The translations under genes were made by a program, and so were the position numbers. A stretch of 64,000 nucleotides of DNA from Liolophura sinensis (lineage: Eukaryota > Mollusca > Polyplacophora > Chitonida > Chitonidae). The notes under the pieces are model-generated. The model saw only the letters and a program-made list of their open reading frames with translations, did no database searches and was not told the DNA's origin. Of the stretch, positions 24,882-35,697 are shown piece by piece; the first letter of the stretch is position 1; each line of letters starts with the position of its first letter. The stretch covers positions 27,617,080-27,681,079 of the forward strand of contig NC_088302.1 of the NCBI RefSeq assembly GCF_032854445.1, read 5' to 3'.

Positions 24882-25991
24882 ATGCCTTGTGCTGAAATGA
24901 ATTTCGAAATCCCTGAAGGCCTTGGAGACTTGCTGAGAGATTTCACAGTGTCTGTGTTACGTGAAAGGCCTGGAAACATATATGACTTCGCTGTGGATTA
25001 CTTTACAAAAATCCGTGAAACCCGGCGTCCTAAGTCCATCCCGATGTACATCATTGTGGACGACGAGGAGGCCGGGGAACCAGACCCCTCCCAGTTCAGA
25101 CCCAAAACACAGAAAAGTAAGTTCGCCAGACGCCACTCAGTGTCCGCTGAAAGATATGACCCCGAGGCTGACGATGATGACGACGAAAAGGTGGTTCATC
25201 CGAAGACGGACGAACAGAGGGAACGACTAGTCCAAGCCGTGGGTGGGATCCTTCTGTTCCGTTCTCTGGACTCCGATCAGATGCAGGACGTCGTGGACGC
25301 CATGTTCGAGAAGACCGTGGAGCCGGGAGAACAAGTCATCGTCCAAGGTGACGACGGAGATAACTTCTATGTGATTGACAGTGGTATTTACGACGTCTTA
25401 GTTCTGGTGAATGGAGAGAATAAAAAAGTTCACCAGTTTGAAAACAGCGGCAGTTTTGGTGAGTTAGCTCTGATGTATAATATGCCTAGATCTGCTACTA
25501 TAGTCGCACAAACAAAGGGCACTGTCTGGGCAATGGACAGAAATTCGTTTCGTCGCATCGTACTAAAAAGTGCCTTTAAAAAACGAAAAATGTATGAAGA
25601 ACTTTTAGAAAATGTGACCATTCTTAAATCACTGGAGCCGTACGAGAGAATGAATCTGGCAGACGCGTTGGTGCCAAAGATTTACACTGATGAGGCTATC
25701 ATTAAGCAGGGCGACGACGCCGATGGAGTTTATTTTGTGGAGACAGGGACTATTAGGGTAACAATAACGGGGGTTTCCGGCAAGGAAGAAGAGGTTGCCA
25801 GAAAATCCAAAGGTGCTTATTTTGGAGAACTGGCGCTACTGGAAAACAAACCTCGCTCGGCAAATGTGTATGCAGAGGGTAAGGTCAAAGTGGCTTTTCT
25901 GGAACGGGATTCATTCGAGCGCCTTTTAGGCCCCTGTGTTGAAATAATGAAGAGAAATAGCTCATTATATCAGCAGTACGTAGGCAAATAA
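24882..25991 (+). CDS. cAMP-dependent protein kinase type II regulatory subunit, single coding exon
   Basis: The protein holds PKA catalytic subunits inactive until cAMP binds, and docks the holoenzyme to A-kinase anchoring proteins in the cytoplasm or at membranes. The 369-residue ORF (numbering from the first ATG) carries the RII docking/dimerisation helix pair at about 11-46 and an acidic linker. RRHSV at 83-87 gives a phosphorylatable Ser86, the mark of type II (type I has Ala or Gly there). The HPKTDEQR stretch follows at 106-113. cAMP site A has FGELALMYN...PRSA (192-205, Arg203) and site B has FGELALLENKPRSA (314-327, Arg325). Length is slightly below the usual ~380-400, with a short C-terminus ending QQYVGK. 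The likelier start is Met6 (24897): G at -3, against T at -3 for Met1, and FEIPEGL then aligns with the usual RII N-terminus. Animal RII genes are normally split by many introns; here there are none. It is either a native intronless gene or an intact retrocopy. No disabling change is seen. Confidence 0.97.
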   Translation: MPCAEMNFEIPEGLGDLLRDFTVSVLRERPGNIYDFAVDYFTKIRETRRPKSIPMYIIVDDEEAGEPDPSQFRPKTQKSKFARRHSVSAERYDPEADDDDDEKVVHPKTDEQRERLVQAVGGILLFRSLDSDQMQDVVDAMFEKTVEPGEQVIVQGDDGDNFYVIDSGIYDVLVLVNGENKKVHQFENSGSFGELALMYNMPRSATIVAQTKGTVWAMDRNSFRRIVLKSAFKKRKMYEELLENVTILKSLEPYERMNLADALVPKIYTDEAIIKQGDDADGVYFVETGTIRVTITGVSGKEEEVARKSKGAYFGELALLENKPRSANVYAEGKVKVAFLERDSFERLLGPCVEIMKRNSSLYQQYVGK

Positions 25992-27345
25992 AACACAGCC
26001 GTCATGAAGTCAACTGAAATCTGGCGTAATTAACTCTGTGGAAAAGACTGTTTCCCATCGCTAATTACTCATGGTGAACTGGCCAAGTGTAATGAGTATT
26101 TAGTCGTGACCATCGAATGTTTAGTATGTTTTAAGTCAGCTAAATCAATAGGAGGTATACAGAGACCAGCCTGTGGAGCCCACCTCCCCTACTGCACGGG
26201 ACGCCATAGTGTTCGGCGCCGCATAGCTTAAACACGAATATAGCCGTATCGGTAGTGAGGAAAACCATCCCCATGTGGATGATATAACATGCTATTCACG
26301 TCAAGCAACGGATTAACAATGACTGTTTACGCCTATCACCGGTCACTGGTCACCGGTCCCCTGAAACAAAGCACAACGAGAAGTCTTTGTTAATGAAAAA
26401 CCTTCGATCATGGTCTGTATTGATACTCTACCAATGTACAATGGGTAACGACTAGGAAATGCTAGGAGTGTATGCGGCAGAAGTTCCGCCGTGTCGATCT
26501 GGACTTATTCAAACAAGCCATTTGCAGATTGAGAAAGGCACTGGCTCATTGTTTCCTCGCGGTATATCGAGCTTGTGAGTATGGGATGGTTTTGTGTTGG
26601 GGTCTGATCTGAACAATAGATTTACACCACAGGCTTACTTGTGTTGGGGTGTGATATTCAGGAGACCTCCCTGTAGGATTACTTAACCTGCTTACTCATG
26701 TATATCCATTTCGTGTAGTGCCGATGGGACTGTGTAGTCCTATGATAATAGTGGTCCGGTCGTGATCATTTCTCCAAATACTTTACACAATTTACTCAAT
26801 CTGCCTTCACAACGTATAAATGGATAAGATCAAATATTTTGCCATTCGGTTTTTCTCAATTTGTTATCATATTCTACTATGCTAGTTCACGTTTTGTTAA
26901 AGTGATGTATACAATATTGTCTGTTGTTTTCACCATTGTATATTTAAACTGTCTGTTCATAGTATTTGTAACACTGTGGTTGTAACTGTTGCCATCAGTT
27001 TACCAGAGTAACGTGCTGACATTCCGACAGCAAGTTGTGTATCATTTTAAAAGAGGTTTACATCATTTGAACATTAATTTATCAAAGTGTTTAAATAGGC
27101 AGTAATTTGTCTGAGACCGAATGCTCAAGAGATGCTCGTAATTGCGACTGATACAAAAACAGCCCTGGCACCGTGTTGATTTCTCCCGTCAAACACAAGT
27201 GCTTAATTAATAAGGCCCTTGTTAATAGGTACCTTTACAATTCGATTTCCAACAAGCTACTCGCAAGTAAATCTGCGTTGGAAAAAATTCGTGATGCTGA
27301 CTGAATACTAAAATGCTGTAAAAATAAATAAATTTACTTGCATTT
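25992..27345 (+). other. Probable 3'UTR of the PKA RII gene
   Basis: The ORF ends at TAA (25989-25991) and no AATAAA was found before about 27323, so the inferred 3'UTR is about 1.35 kb. It is AT-rich, lacks other ORFs and holds no SINE. There is no poly(A) tract right after the stop, as a young retrocopy with a short 3'UTR might show. A small palindrome, CCGGTCACTGGTCACCGG, lies near 26339-26356. Confidence 0.45.
27323..27332 (+). terminator. Tandem poly(A) signals for the PKA RII gene
   Basis: AATAAATAAA contains two overlapping AATAAA hexamers. It is followed within 20-60 bp by a T/GT-rich stretch (TTTGTTTCTGTTTAC, then TTGTCTTCTGTTTTTTGTTT), the arrangement of a normal animal cleavage and polyadenylation site. 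Assignment to this gene rests on strand and being the first such signal downstream. Confidence 0.5.
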
Positions 27346-27492
27346 GTTTCTGTTTACAAATATTAATTTGTCTTCTGTTTTTTGTTTTTAAATGATACTG
27401 ACGCTGGCTTTCGGGCGTTTCAAGGCATTGGAGCGGTTTAGCGCCAAACTCTTTGCATCTGTAATTAGAGACACATTTGCACAGTTCATAAA

Positions 27493-27495
<3 letters not shown>

Positions 27496-27587
<92 letters not shown>
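27496..27587. repeat. (TA)n microsatellite
   Basis: About 92 bp of uninterrupted TA. It lies about 160 bp beyond the presumed end of the PKA transcript. Translated frames on both strands are artefacts. Confidence 0.97.
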
Positions 27588-27588
<1 letters not shown>

Positions 27589-27739
27589 CAAAGCTGAATA
27601 GATATTATTATAGCTAAAATTTACCGAATATATGCCTGCACATGAATGCGATAGATCATTTTTTTGTCTCACAAATATCAGAGCATTGAATAACGTTACA
27701 TTCATCAGTTATTAAGTAACCTTTAACTATGTATGGTAT

Positions 27740-27800
27740 GTATGCTTAGTGTTTAAAGCCATACTTAACAATTTGTCAGTCAAATGAAGACGAGCAGCTT
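27740..27800 (-). mobile_element. SINE-B tail fragment
   Basis: GCTTAGTGTTTAAAGCCATA, CTTAACAATTTGTCAGTCAA and ATGAAGACGAG are the reverse complement of the SINE-B 3' end. About 60 bp survive. A second still smaller trace (GGATGCTTAGGGTTTTAACC) lies near 27960. Confidence 0.6.
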
Positions 27801-28857
27801 TTATGTATTGGTGGTAAACAGTTACGCCAAATTCCATGAATTTAATTTCTTGTAAATTTTCTTTTGACCTACGTTACAATATTTGCAGGTGCTACTTAAA
27901 AGAGTTCAAACAAATCGAAATTACATTTAAATAGGTAAACATGTAGCTTGGGTTTGTATGGATGCTTAGGGTTTTAACCATTAGGCCACCGAAGTGACAT
28001 CAGTTGTCAAATGTGTAGGACGTGTAAAGACTTTCACCGTCAGATATGTAAAGCGCCTCGTGACAAAGTGGTCGTAGAATGAGACCTACTATTTTATTTT
28101 TCGTGAAATTATTTTCTTTTTACTATACTATGTGTCTAACTTCTTGACCTTTGACTCTTGGTTGTGAACACAAAAGTAACAGAGAACAAAGAATGGTGTG
28201 AAAAGCGTATGCGGTTGCATGCTATAGAAAATTTGTCTAACTGAGCAAAAAAAAAAAAAAACAATTGTTCTGACTTGAGTATTTTCAACAACGTTATTTC
28301 GCAGCTATGCTCTGTCTTAAGAGCAAACAAACGTCACAAAGGTTGATTTATAGGGATGGTCTTTTTGGGGTGTGCAAAAGTGATTAATTATATATGACTT
28401 CTGTTTGGGGGGGGGATTTTAACGCCGTCCTCAAGAATGTTTTACTAATACTACCACTGTCAGTGTTTTGGGTGAAGGAAAGTTGGCAGAGCCATTTTAC
28501 CAGTTGTTTAATAAACCTCTTGATTTTGAATCTCAGACTGAGCGGTGGAGTATAGCCCCATTGTTCAGTTGCCCGTCAGCTCTGACCAGAATCATTCTAT
28601 AAGCAAAAGGACCAAGTATACGGCGTACTATTTTGACTCAATACTTGCCTTGTGTGGATAATTAGAGCTGTTTAGTAACCCAAACATCCATCTATATCTT
28701 TCAGCTTCTTGTAAAGCATTCTCTATTCTGCGAGTTTTTGCCAAATTGTGAGCAAGGAAGACTTTTGTGATCTAAATCATATTTTGTTATCATAATAACC
28801 TTACCTTTGCAAATCTTTCTTTACCTGAAAAGTAAGTTCAAGTTCATTACTGAATGT
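27801..28857. other. Intergenic with a SINE-A trace
   Basis: GGATTTTAACGCCGTCCTCA AGAATG near 28414 is a trace of the SINE-A 3' end. A 15-base A run lies near 28247. Nothing else could be supported. Confidence 0.45.
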
Positions 28858-29012
28858 TTTATTGACCCATTTCACTGGAGTTTTATGACGTACTCAAGAA
28901 TATTTCACTTGTACGTGGGCGGCCAGCACTAGTTAAGGTCACAGCAATCACATAGAGGAGAGGGTGTTGGGTCGGTGTGATTCATTAGCACGCTAACCAC
29001 TTCATTGCTGAA
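28858..29012 (-). mobile_element. SINE-A copy with a large internal deletion
   Basis: The 3' end (TTTTATGACGTACTCAAGAA, TATTTCACTTGTACG and GGGCGGCCAGCA) is joined almost directly to the tRNA-proximal part (CACAGCAATCACATAGAGGA, GTCGGTGTGATTCATTAGCA and CGCTAACCACTT). The middle ~110 bp of full copies is missing. Confidence 0.78.
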
Positions 29013-30489
29013 AGCCAACATTTGTTTTGATACCTGGTTTTCTCAACAGGTATAAAACATTTGCTTGATGTGTTCCTTAAATATCTCAAAACAATCTGGC
29101 CACAATCTGGTTTGGTACTTTCCAAACCAAACAGGCAGCAATGATGGAAAACAGTACAGTAATGTTCACCTAGGATTTTTACACAGTTCGGGCAAATTGC
29201 AGTTATTGTGCCCTCGTCTAGTATTCCTTCGAAATACTTACGAAGAATAAAAAGATCATCACTTAAGCATTGTGTCACTGGTTTAAATTTAACAGACAAA
29301 AGGAATAGTCTCGCACAGCAAAGTTTCCGTAATTTAACTGCGCTATTTCCCGTTACTTCGTTTTCTAGACTGCTACATTATTGCAAATGAAATATACATG
29401 CAGATGTATGTATTACGTTTGGATCAAACATGAAACAGATATCAACATCTTTGGGGTAATAATCAGATTAACAAGATTCAAAGCCAAATTCTTGTAAACA
29501 ACTGAGCCCGGATTTGTATTTATCGCACGGTCAAAGCAGGTATTTGTAATTGACTGTTAGTATTACGATCCCTACTATGGAAGTGATTGTGGCTGCGACT
29601 TGTCTTCACCACCTGCAGGTCCAAACATGTACCTGATGTAGTTTAGCAGCCGCAGGCGATTGTGCAATAAACTGTTAGTGTGAGAGACGATAATTAACAT
29701 TAATCAGTAGGAATATATAGGAATATGAGACGGACCATTATAGGACTGAATGACAAATGAAAACGTGTCCTGCCTAACAAAGAGCTAATACAACGTAGTT
29801 TCTCCCGCTTCAATTCACATGGTTTATTAATGGCTCGCGGTGGCAATAGAAAGATAATTGCAACACGGCTTTATACATCATAAAATATATTATACTGTAT
29901 TCGCATTACATAATATATTTCTTGTAATAGGCCAGGTTGTTTTCTGTCTTTGAAGGGAATGTAAGTTTGAGGTCTTTCTAATCTATGACGGAATCATAAG
30001 ACATAAGACCCAAACCAGACAAAATGTACCAAACGGATAAAATGCCATGTTAAGATAGAGTGATATCAATTGCAATGTTTTTTAACAATTTTTTGTCAAG
30101 TAGACATACTGTTTATATTAATTGCACAAATATTTACCTGCAATTATCTGTGGTTGGGGTTCATATATTTTTTAATATATCTTGTTTTGTTGCATTAAAG
30201 ATTAGGAATTTTGGAGATCACTCACCCAGGGGGTAACGTTAAAGGAGAGTAAACAACAATGATTCACTAATATATATGTTTTTAGCAGGTAGTATTTCAG
30301 TATTATTATATGTGCCCGGAACGTGGAATGAGGACATCAGATATGAATGACTGCTTTCTTTTTGGCATATACTCTACTTTTAATGTATAATTGTTTGTCT
30401 GAGAATTGTCTTAAAAAATACCCTGTGATGTCGATTTTAAATATCCATTTTTTTCGGCGTAAGCTGTGTGTATGTAGGATCGAATCTCT
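29013..30489. other. Intergenic, nothing recognised
   Basis: A 104-codon antisense frame ends just inside this stretch (28985-29299). It overlaps the SINE edge and shows no known domain. The rest is AT-rich. Confidence 0.4.
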
Positions 30490-31135
30490 TATCTAACGAC
30501 ATTAGGTTCTAATATTCATATCACACATCTGTTTTGCCCATTGCTCACTTTGTCTCTTCGGTTCCAGGTCAGTATCCAAAGCCTTCGTTTCGTACATTGC
30601 TACTTTCGTCCTAGGTAATAGCTCAGCCAGTTTTCTCAAACAGACATCACATCCAACTTCTCCGATATACCTAACATTATAAGTTACATCTGAGCAGGTA
30701 CACATCACATTAGACATCTCACGTCACATATATCTCAGCCAGTGTATATGACAGTAATCATTTCTATCTGTATACATTCTTTATATATTTGAGCTGATAT
30801 CTATGACATTATACACCTTATACATATGTGTCGCATCATACATTTTGCCCACATATTATACATAGTAGTGTACATTTCGCCTGATATACATCACGTCATA
30901 CATTTCGGCAAGTATACATCCCGTTATACACCTGAGCATATTTACACACCACTGTATCTCGGTCGATTTACATCACACCAAACATATCGGCAAGTATACA
31001 TCGCAGATATACATAACACTGTACAAATCGGCCGATATATACATCGCGTCAATTATTTCGGCAAGTATACATCACATTATACATTCTACATAATGTTATT
31101 GGTCGTAAATATAAATTACATTATACATGGAGGCT
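30490..31135. repeat. Degenerate ~30-bp tandem repeat
   Basis: Variants of TACATTTCGGCAAGTATACA TCAC(A/G)T recur from about 30640 to 31130, clearest at 30900-31080. Forms such as CGCCTGATATACATCACGTC and TCGGCCGATATATACATCGC alternate. Copies before 30800 are barely recognisable. The 128-codon frame at 30826-31212 is a translation of the array. Confidence 0.72.
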
Positions 31136-31305
31136 TATTTGGGGGTTTCATGGCGGTGTTTGAACAGTACTGTGATTTTACTTGGGTTTGGATGGGTTTG
31201 CATCTGTCCTGAAGAATATTCTTGGGCCGGTTTTGAGCGTCTGACACTGGATTAGGCTTTTTCACTGAACTCAAGAATATTTGCATAAAATAATGGGCAC
31301 ACAAC
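31136..31305 (-). mobile_element. SINE-A relics
   Basis: TCCTGAAGAATATTCTTGGG near 31208 and TTTTTCACTGAACTCAAGAA TATTTGCATAAAATAATGGG near 31258 resemble the SINE-A 3' end (GTACTCAAGAATATTTCAC). Too little survives to place boundaries. Confidence 0.4.
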
Positions 31306-31734
31306 TTAGGTGGAGTTCTTACTTGGGTTGATGGCTCAGAGTTTAAATATTTAGCAAAACAGTGAGAAAACTTTATACTTGTCTTCAGCCGTTCTGTAAA
31401 TCCTTATGCAGACTGACAGTCGTCATCACTGTTATTTTTACTGGCATCATTTTTGCAGAATTGACTTTGCGTGGACAATTTTTTCTTGCCTCTTGCAGCT
31501 TTCCAGAGAATTTTCCAGCTGAGTTGTGGGAACACTCAGGTGGTCGTGTATATGCTGATTACGTGTAGCTGGATATCACTTTCTTTCCACCAACATCGCA
31601 ATTACATTAAGCTCGCTGTGCATTGCATTTCCCATTTATTTGGAAAAAGTCGATGATTTACTCTGGTCGCTTTTGTTCCTCAGTCTTACCGTCGTCGTAA
31701 AATAGACAAAATCAATTCTTTCACCAATCAATCA

Positions 31735-31810
31735 TTCAGACGCCAATTAATCAATCAGTCAATCAGTCAATCAGTCAATCAGTCAATCAATCAATCAATC
31801 AATCAATCAG
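31735..31810. repeat. (ATCA/GTCA)n microsatellite
   Basis: About 75 bp of the tetranucleotide ATCA with a middle block in which alternate units read GTCA, giving CAATCAGTCAATCAGTCAAT. Confidence 0.95.
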
Positions 31811-31911
31811 AAGCCTGTATCAGTGCTTCCGGCCTCCAAGTTATCTGTATATAACATACGTGAACCTCTCAAATTTTTAAATCTAACAAAAAAACCTAAA
31901 CAATCATAATC

Positions 31912-32335
31912 TTCACACGTTATGGCAGGAACATTTCTAACCTTCATGTTTGTTTAAATTGTGGCTAACCTTGAAGTATGATAACACTGTCCGTCGTTAC
32001 ACGTCATGGAAGGAACATTTCTAACCTTCATGTTTGTTTAAATTGTGGCTAACCTTGAAGTATGATAACACTGTCCGTCGTTACACGTCATGGAAGGAAC
32101 ATTTCTAACCTTCATGTTTGTTTAAATTGTGGCTAACCTTGAAGTATGATAACACTGGCCGTCGTTACACGTCATGGAAGGAACATTTCTAACCTTCATG
32201 TTTGTTTAAATTGTGGCTAACCTTGAAGTATGATAACACTGGCCGTTGTTACACGTCATGGAAGGAACATTTCTAACCTTCATGTTTGTTTAAATTGTGG
32301 CTAACCTTGAAGTATGATAACGCTGGCCGTCGATA
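31912..32335. repeat. 84-bp minisatellite, 5 copies
   Basis: ATGG(A/C)AGGAACATTTC begins at 31922, 32006, 32090, 32174 and 32258, an exact 84-bp step each time. The middle copies are almost identical; differences include ACTGTCCGTCG versus ACTGGCCGTCG. Each unit holds TAACCTTCATGTTTG and, later, CTAACCTTGAAGTATG, two partly related inner blocks. High identity implies recent expansion. Confidence 0.96.
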
Positions 32336-34184
32336 CTGACCACAAGTCCTGTGTATTGCAGATATTTCTTTTTAGAAATGATTACTTTGGTCAAAGTTGT
32401 GCCCATATTAGACGACATCATCTAGAGATTTAGTGTTTGTTATGGACAAAAGCCCGGAAACGGCAGATTTGAATTTCGGAGGCGAAATTAACTCAGGTGT
32501 TTAATGGTTAAGTCAAGAACACACTGCTGCGCGAACAAGATCTGACTAGTATCTAAATCTGAAGCATGATTAAGTTGTGTATTTGGTATTCATTGTTTCA
32601 CCTAGCTGACTTTGGCTACTCGGCGGCATTGCCATTATCCATCGTAAATAGCAACTGCATGGGAGGCAGAGTTTTCGCTCGATATCTAACTTTCGAAACG
32701 AATTGATAAGATTAAGAGTCCCTTGCATAAACTGTACATAGAAACCGGCTAAGGGATACGATCGAAGACAAATCTGGAGATCCGAGTTTGTCATCACTGT
32801 AACCAGGTTGAGGACGAGTACAATTTCCTGAAACCCCATTATATGCAATGCATTCGTCAAAAGCATTTACCCTTTTAAGGTAACCATACTTTATCCAATA
32901 ATGCATGTCCTTGTATGGAGTTGTTGTGCAACAATAGTGAGAAAATGTCTTGCAAATTGTCAATGTTTGTAAAACATATTTTGCTTTGTGCACTTAATAG
33001 TGCTGTAACCATTCTTATTGTTTCGTCGACCCATATAACGTTCATTTCTGGAGGCCAATCAGGTAACGACGAGACTAAGTGCATGGCTACATACGACCCT
33101 CTGCGGAATCTTGCAGCAGTTAAGAAACATGGACTGCCATGCAATTCATGCTATATGTTCACGAGTAATGTTTACGATTCTATTCCCTGATGTTCTATAC
33201 ATAATTTTTTAAACATTTCTAAGAATTGGAAATATTATAAGAATACGGTGACATGAGACACCAATAACGCCTGGACTTGATCAAAGCCCTGTCTATGGTA
33301 GCCCCACACACATCTGTTTTCATCGTCCCACCAAACCGTGTATATTATTTAGTTCTGCTATAGCCTAATGCTTGCGTCCACGATATGGCCGTCAACACCT
33401 AGGAGAGATCCTTCTTGGAGTGTCTATTGAACTAGGTTAGGTGAGTTGTACACAGAGTACAACTGAGTCTTCATCTGTCCTTTATACATTGGTGGGTGGT
33501 GACAGCTGGCAAATTTCCGGTAATTTATCAACGTTTATAAGCTAAACAGAAATATTTTAGTCATTGCAACAAAAATGTGCTATCAGCGTGATTTATGGAT
33601 TGCTCAATTGTGTGTTTTGCATTTAAGTGGACACGTGTACAGTTCCGTCCGCTTCTCACACAATTCTGGCTTACTAAGCATGTATCAGTCCTGATCACAG
33701 TTTTGAACCTTTGTAATGTTTAGTGCATTTAAACAAGATGGGATCCTATGCCAAAAAATTATCATGAATCTCTCTGAATTTTCTTATCAGCTGATGAGAT
33801 GAACACGTTTCGCCATGGCTGGCCTGATGCTTGGTCCATTTTAGTTCATTGCCTTCTAGATTATGATCAGATAATTTGCTCCATGTTCGCATAAAGGTGC
33901 CCGTCCCCTCGGGTTCATATCTCTTTTGATGAAGAACATTGGCAATGGACGGCCACGGATATTGTGTTTACAGTGTTTTAGATTAGGCCAAATTGCTCTA
34001 ACTCCTTTGTAGAAATTCTATTTCTAGCTGCACATGCAGACTGCTTTGTTCTGTACTGTGCAGACGTGTGCACCTAGGTTGACAAAAGGGGCTGGTACTG
34101 GTGAGGTGCTTATCTGTTTTATAATACAATACACGATTGTGTAGCTGCGTGCACCTTGTCCACTTTCTCCAGCTTAGATCTGGG
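32336..34184. other. Intergenic with overlapping frames of unknown status
   Basis: At 32570-33190, frames of 89-98 codons on the minus strand and 91 codons on the plus strand overlap. I could not match any to a family. A decayed element is possible but not shown. Confidence 0.35.
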
Positions 34185-34294
34185 GCCGGTTTCATGAAGT
34201 ATACTTTATATCAAGCACTTCATCTCTCTACAACATACGTCGTCATGGTAGTTAAGCGCAAACTTAGTTAAGTGAGCTTCATGAAACCGGTCCC
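34185..34294. mobile_element. MITE with ~18-bp terminal inverted repeats
   Basis: The left end GGGGCCGGTTTCATGAAG and right end CTTCATGAAACCGGTCCC pair with two mismatches. Subterminal AAGTATACTTTAT and related blocks add partial symmetry. The element is about 110 bp and has no coding capacity. Target-site duplication is unclear. Confidence 0.82.
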
Positions 34295-35466
34295 TGGATA
34301 TCAAAAGAAAAACCATTGTCGTTTGCAAGACGGCGCATCATGTCTTAAGCGGAATATCATTAAATGTGCTTGTCAAAATAATATTGTCGTTATTTAAAAA
34401 GTGATCAACTAGATTTTCAAAAACAATATCATAATATATTTTGAGGAGCTGGGAAACAGTGGAACTGATTGACTTTATGCGAGATTGGAATGAACGAATG
34501 ATTATGGCTTACCATCACACTAGCAGCATTCAGCTATATCATATGAGAACGTGCAAGAACCGGGAAACAGTTATCTTTTGACATGAGGATTACAATATCC
34601 AAAAGAAACGGCAGAAACTTCTTAAAACTCGTCCCCTAAAGTCACATAAAAGTAGTTATACAATATTAAACTACATTGAAAAACATTTTGTGGCCTAAAA
34701 TGATTCACCTAGCGCAGAACATCTAAGGCTAAGATAAATTTGGCTCCCATTGAAAACGTTGCATGTGTAAATGTCGGCGCTCTCAGAAGAATACTTGCTT
34801 AACAGTACGATTGCCGTTATGGTAATACCGGACTGTGGATGCCTGTGGCAAGCAAATATGGACATTCAATGGACAACGCCTGTTAGACACGCATCAATTG
34901 TCCACGAAGACTTTATCCAGACGCACAGCACTCAGCAGTTACCGTTTTTTGTTTTTTTTCGGTGTTGACGGCACACACATCGTTGTTTCGTGCTGTTTTG
35001 GCTCGTAATGTTATTTTGCTATATTACTAAAGCTAATCTACTGGATATGTGCAAGAACTTTGAAAGCTGTATCGATCAATAAGTTTCACCCCTGTGGCGA
35101 TTCCGAGAACGAATAACAATAACACATAATGGCAGCAAGTGTGTCATACTAAACACATTGTAAGTAACGGATAAACGCATAGGCATATCTAAAATATGCA
35201 CGTAGCTAGGCACGATGACAAATCATCCGATACGTGTGACTCATCCACCTAAAACTTTAAAGCCTAAAGCTGTTGTCAGCTACAAAGAAAAACAACATAC
35301 ATCTTCTCTCTTTGCAGGTGTTCCGAATTAACAGGAAACCCCGTAGCTCGATGAGAGTTGGATTAATTGGCTGAATTTGCAGAATTTACAACGACTTTTA
35401 ATATGACTGTAAAACAGCTCAGTTTTGCTTTAAGATGAGACGGTTGGTACATGTAACATCTATGTC
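34295..35466. other. Intergenic, nothing recognised
   Basis: No gene, RNA or repeat could be supported. Confidence 0.45.
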
Positions 35467-35697
35467 CAAGATTTATTTATTTATTTATTTCATTGGTGTT
35501 TTACGCCGTATTCAAGAATGTTTCTTGAATACGGGGGAAACCTACGACCATCCGCAGGTTGCTGGTTGATCTTCCATCGTACGGTCGGAAAGGAAGCCAA
35601 CATGGACTTGAACTCAAAGCGACCGCATTGGCGAGAGGCTCTTGAGTCATTGTGCTGTGCTGGTTTGCTAACCACCTCGCCCATGGAGGCCCCTTTG
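35467..35697 (-). mobile_element. SINE-A copy with a palindromic deletion junction
   Basis: It begins TTTATTTATTTATTTCATTG and TTTTACGCCGTATTCAAGAA. It then jumps to GGGGGAAACCTACGACCATC, losing roughly 50-60 bp of the standard element. At the junction CGTATTCAAGAA and TTCTTGAATACG form a perfect 12-bp inverted repeat around TGT (35507-35533). The tRNA-like end GCTAACCACCTCGCCCATGG AGGCCCC is recognisable. Confidence 0.93.

Noticed and set aside
30826-31212. A CRISPR-like spacing of a repeated word and a 128-codon frame
   Set aside because: Repeats are degenerate, adjacent and without unique fixed-length spacers; the organism is an animal. The frame is a translation of the tandem repeat.
32570-33190. 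Cluster of overlapping 89-98-codon frames on both strands
   Set aside because: None matches a family I know, and overlapping frames on both strands are expected where stops are locally sparse.
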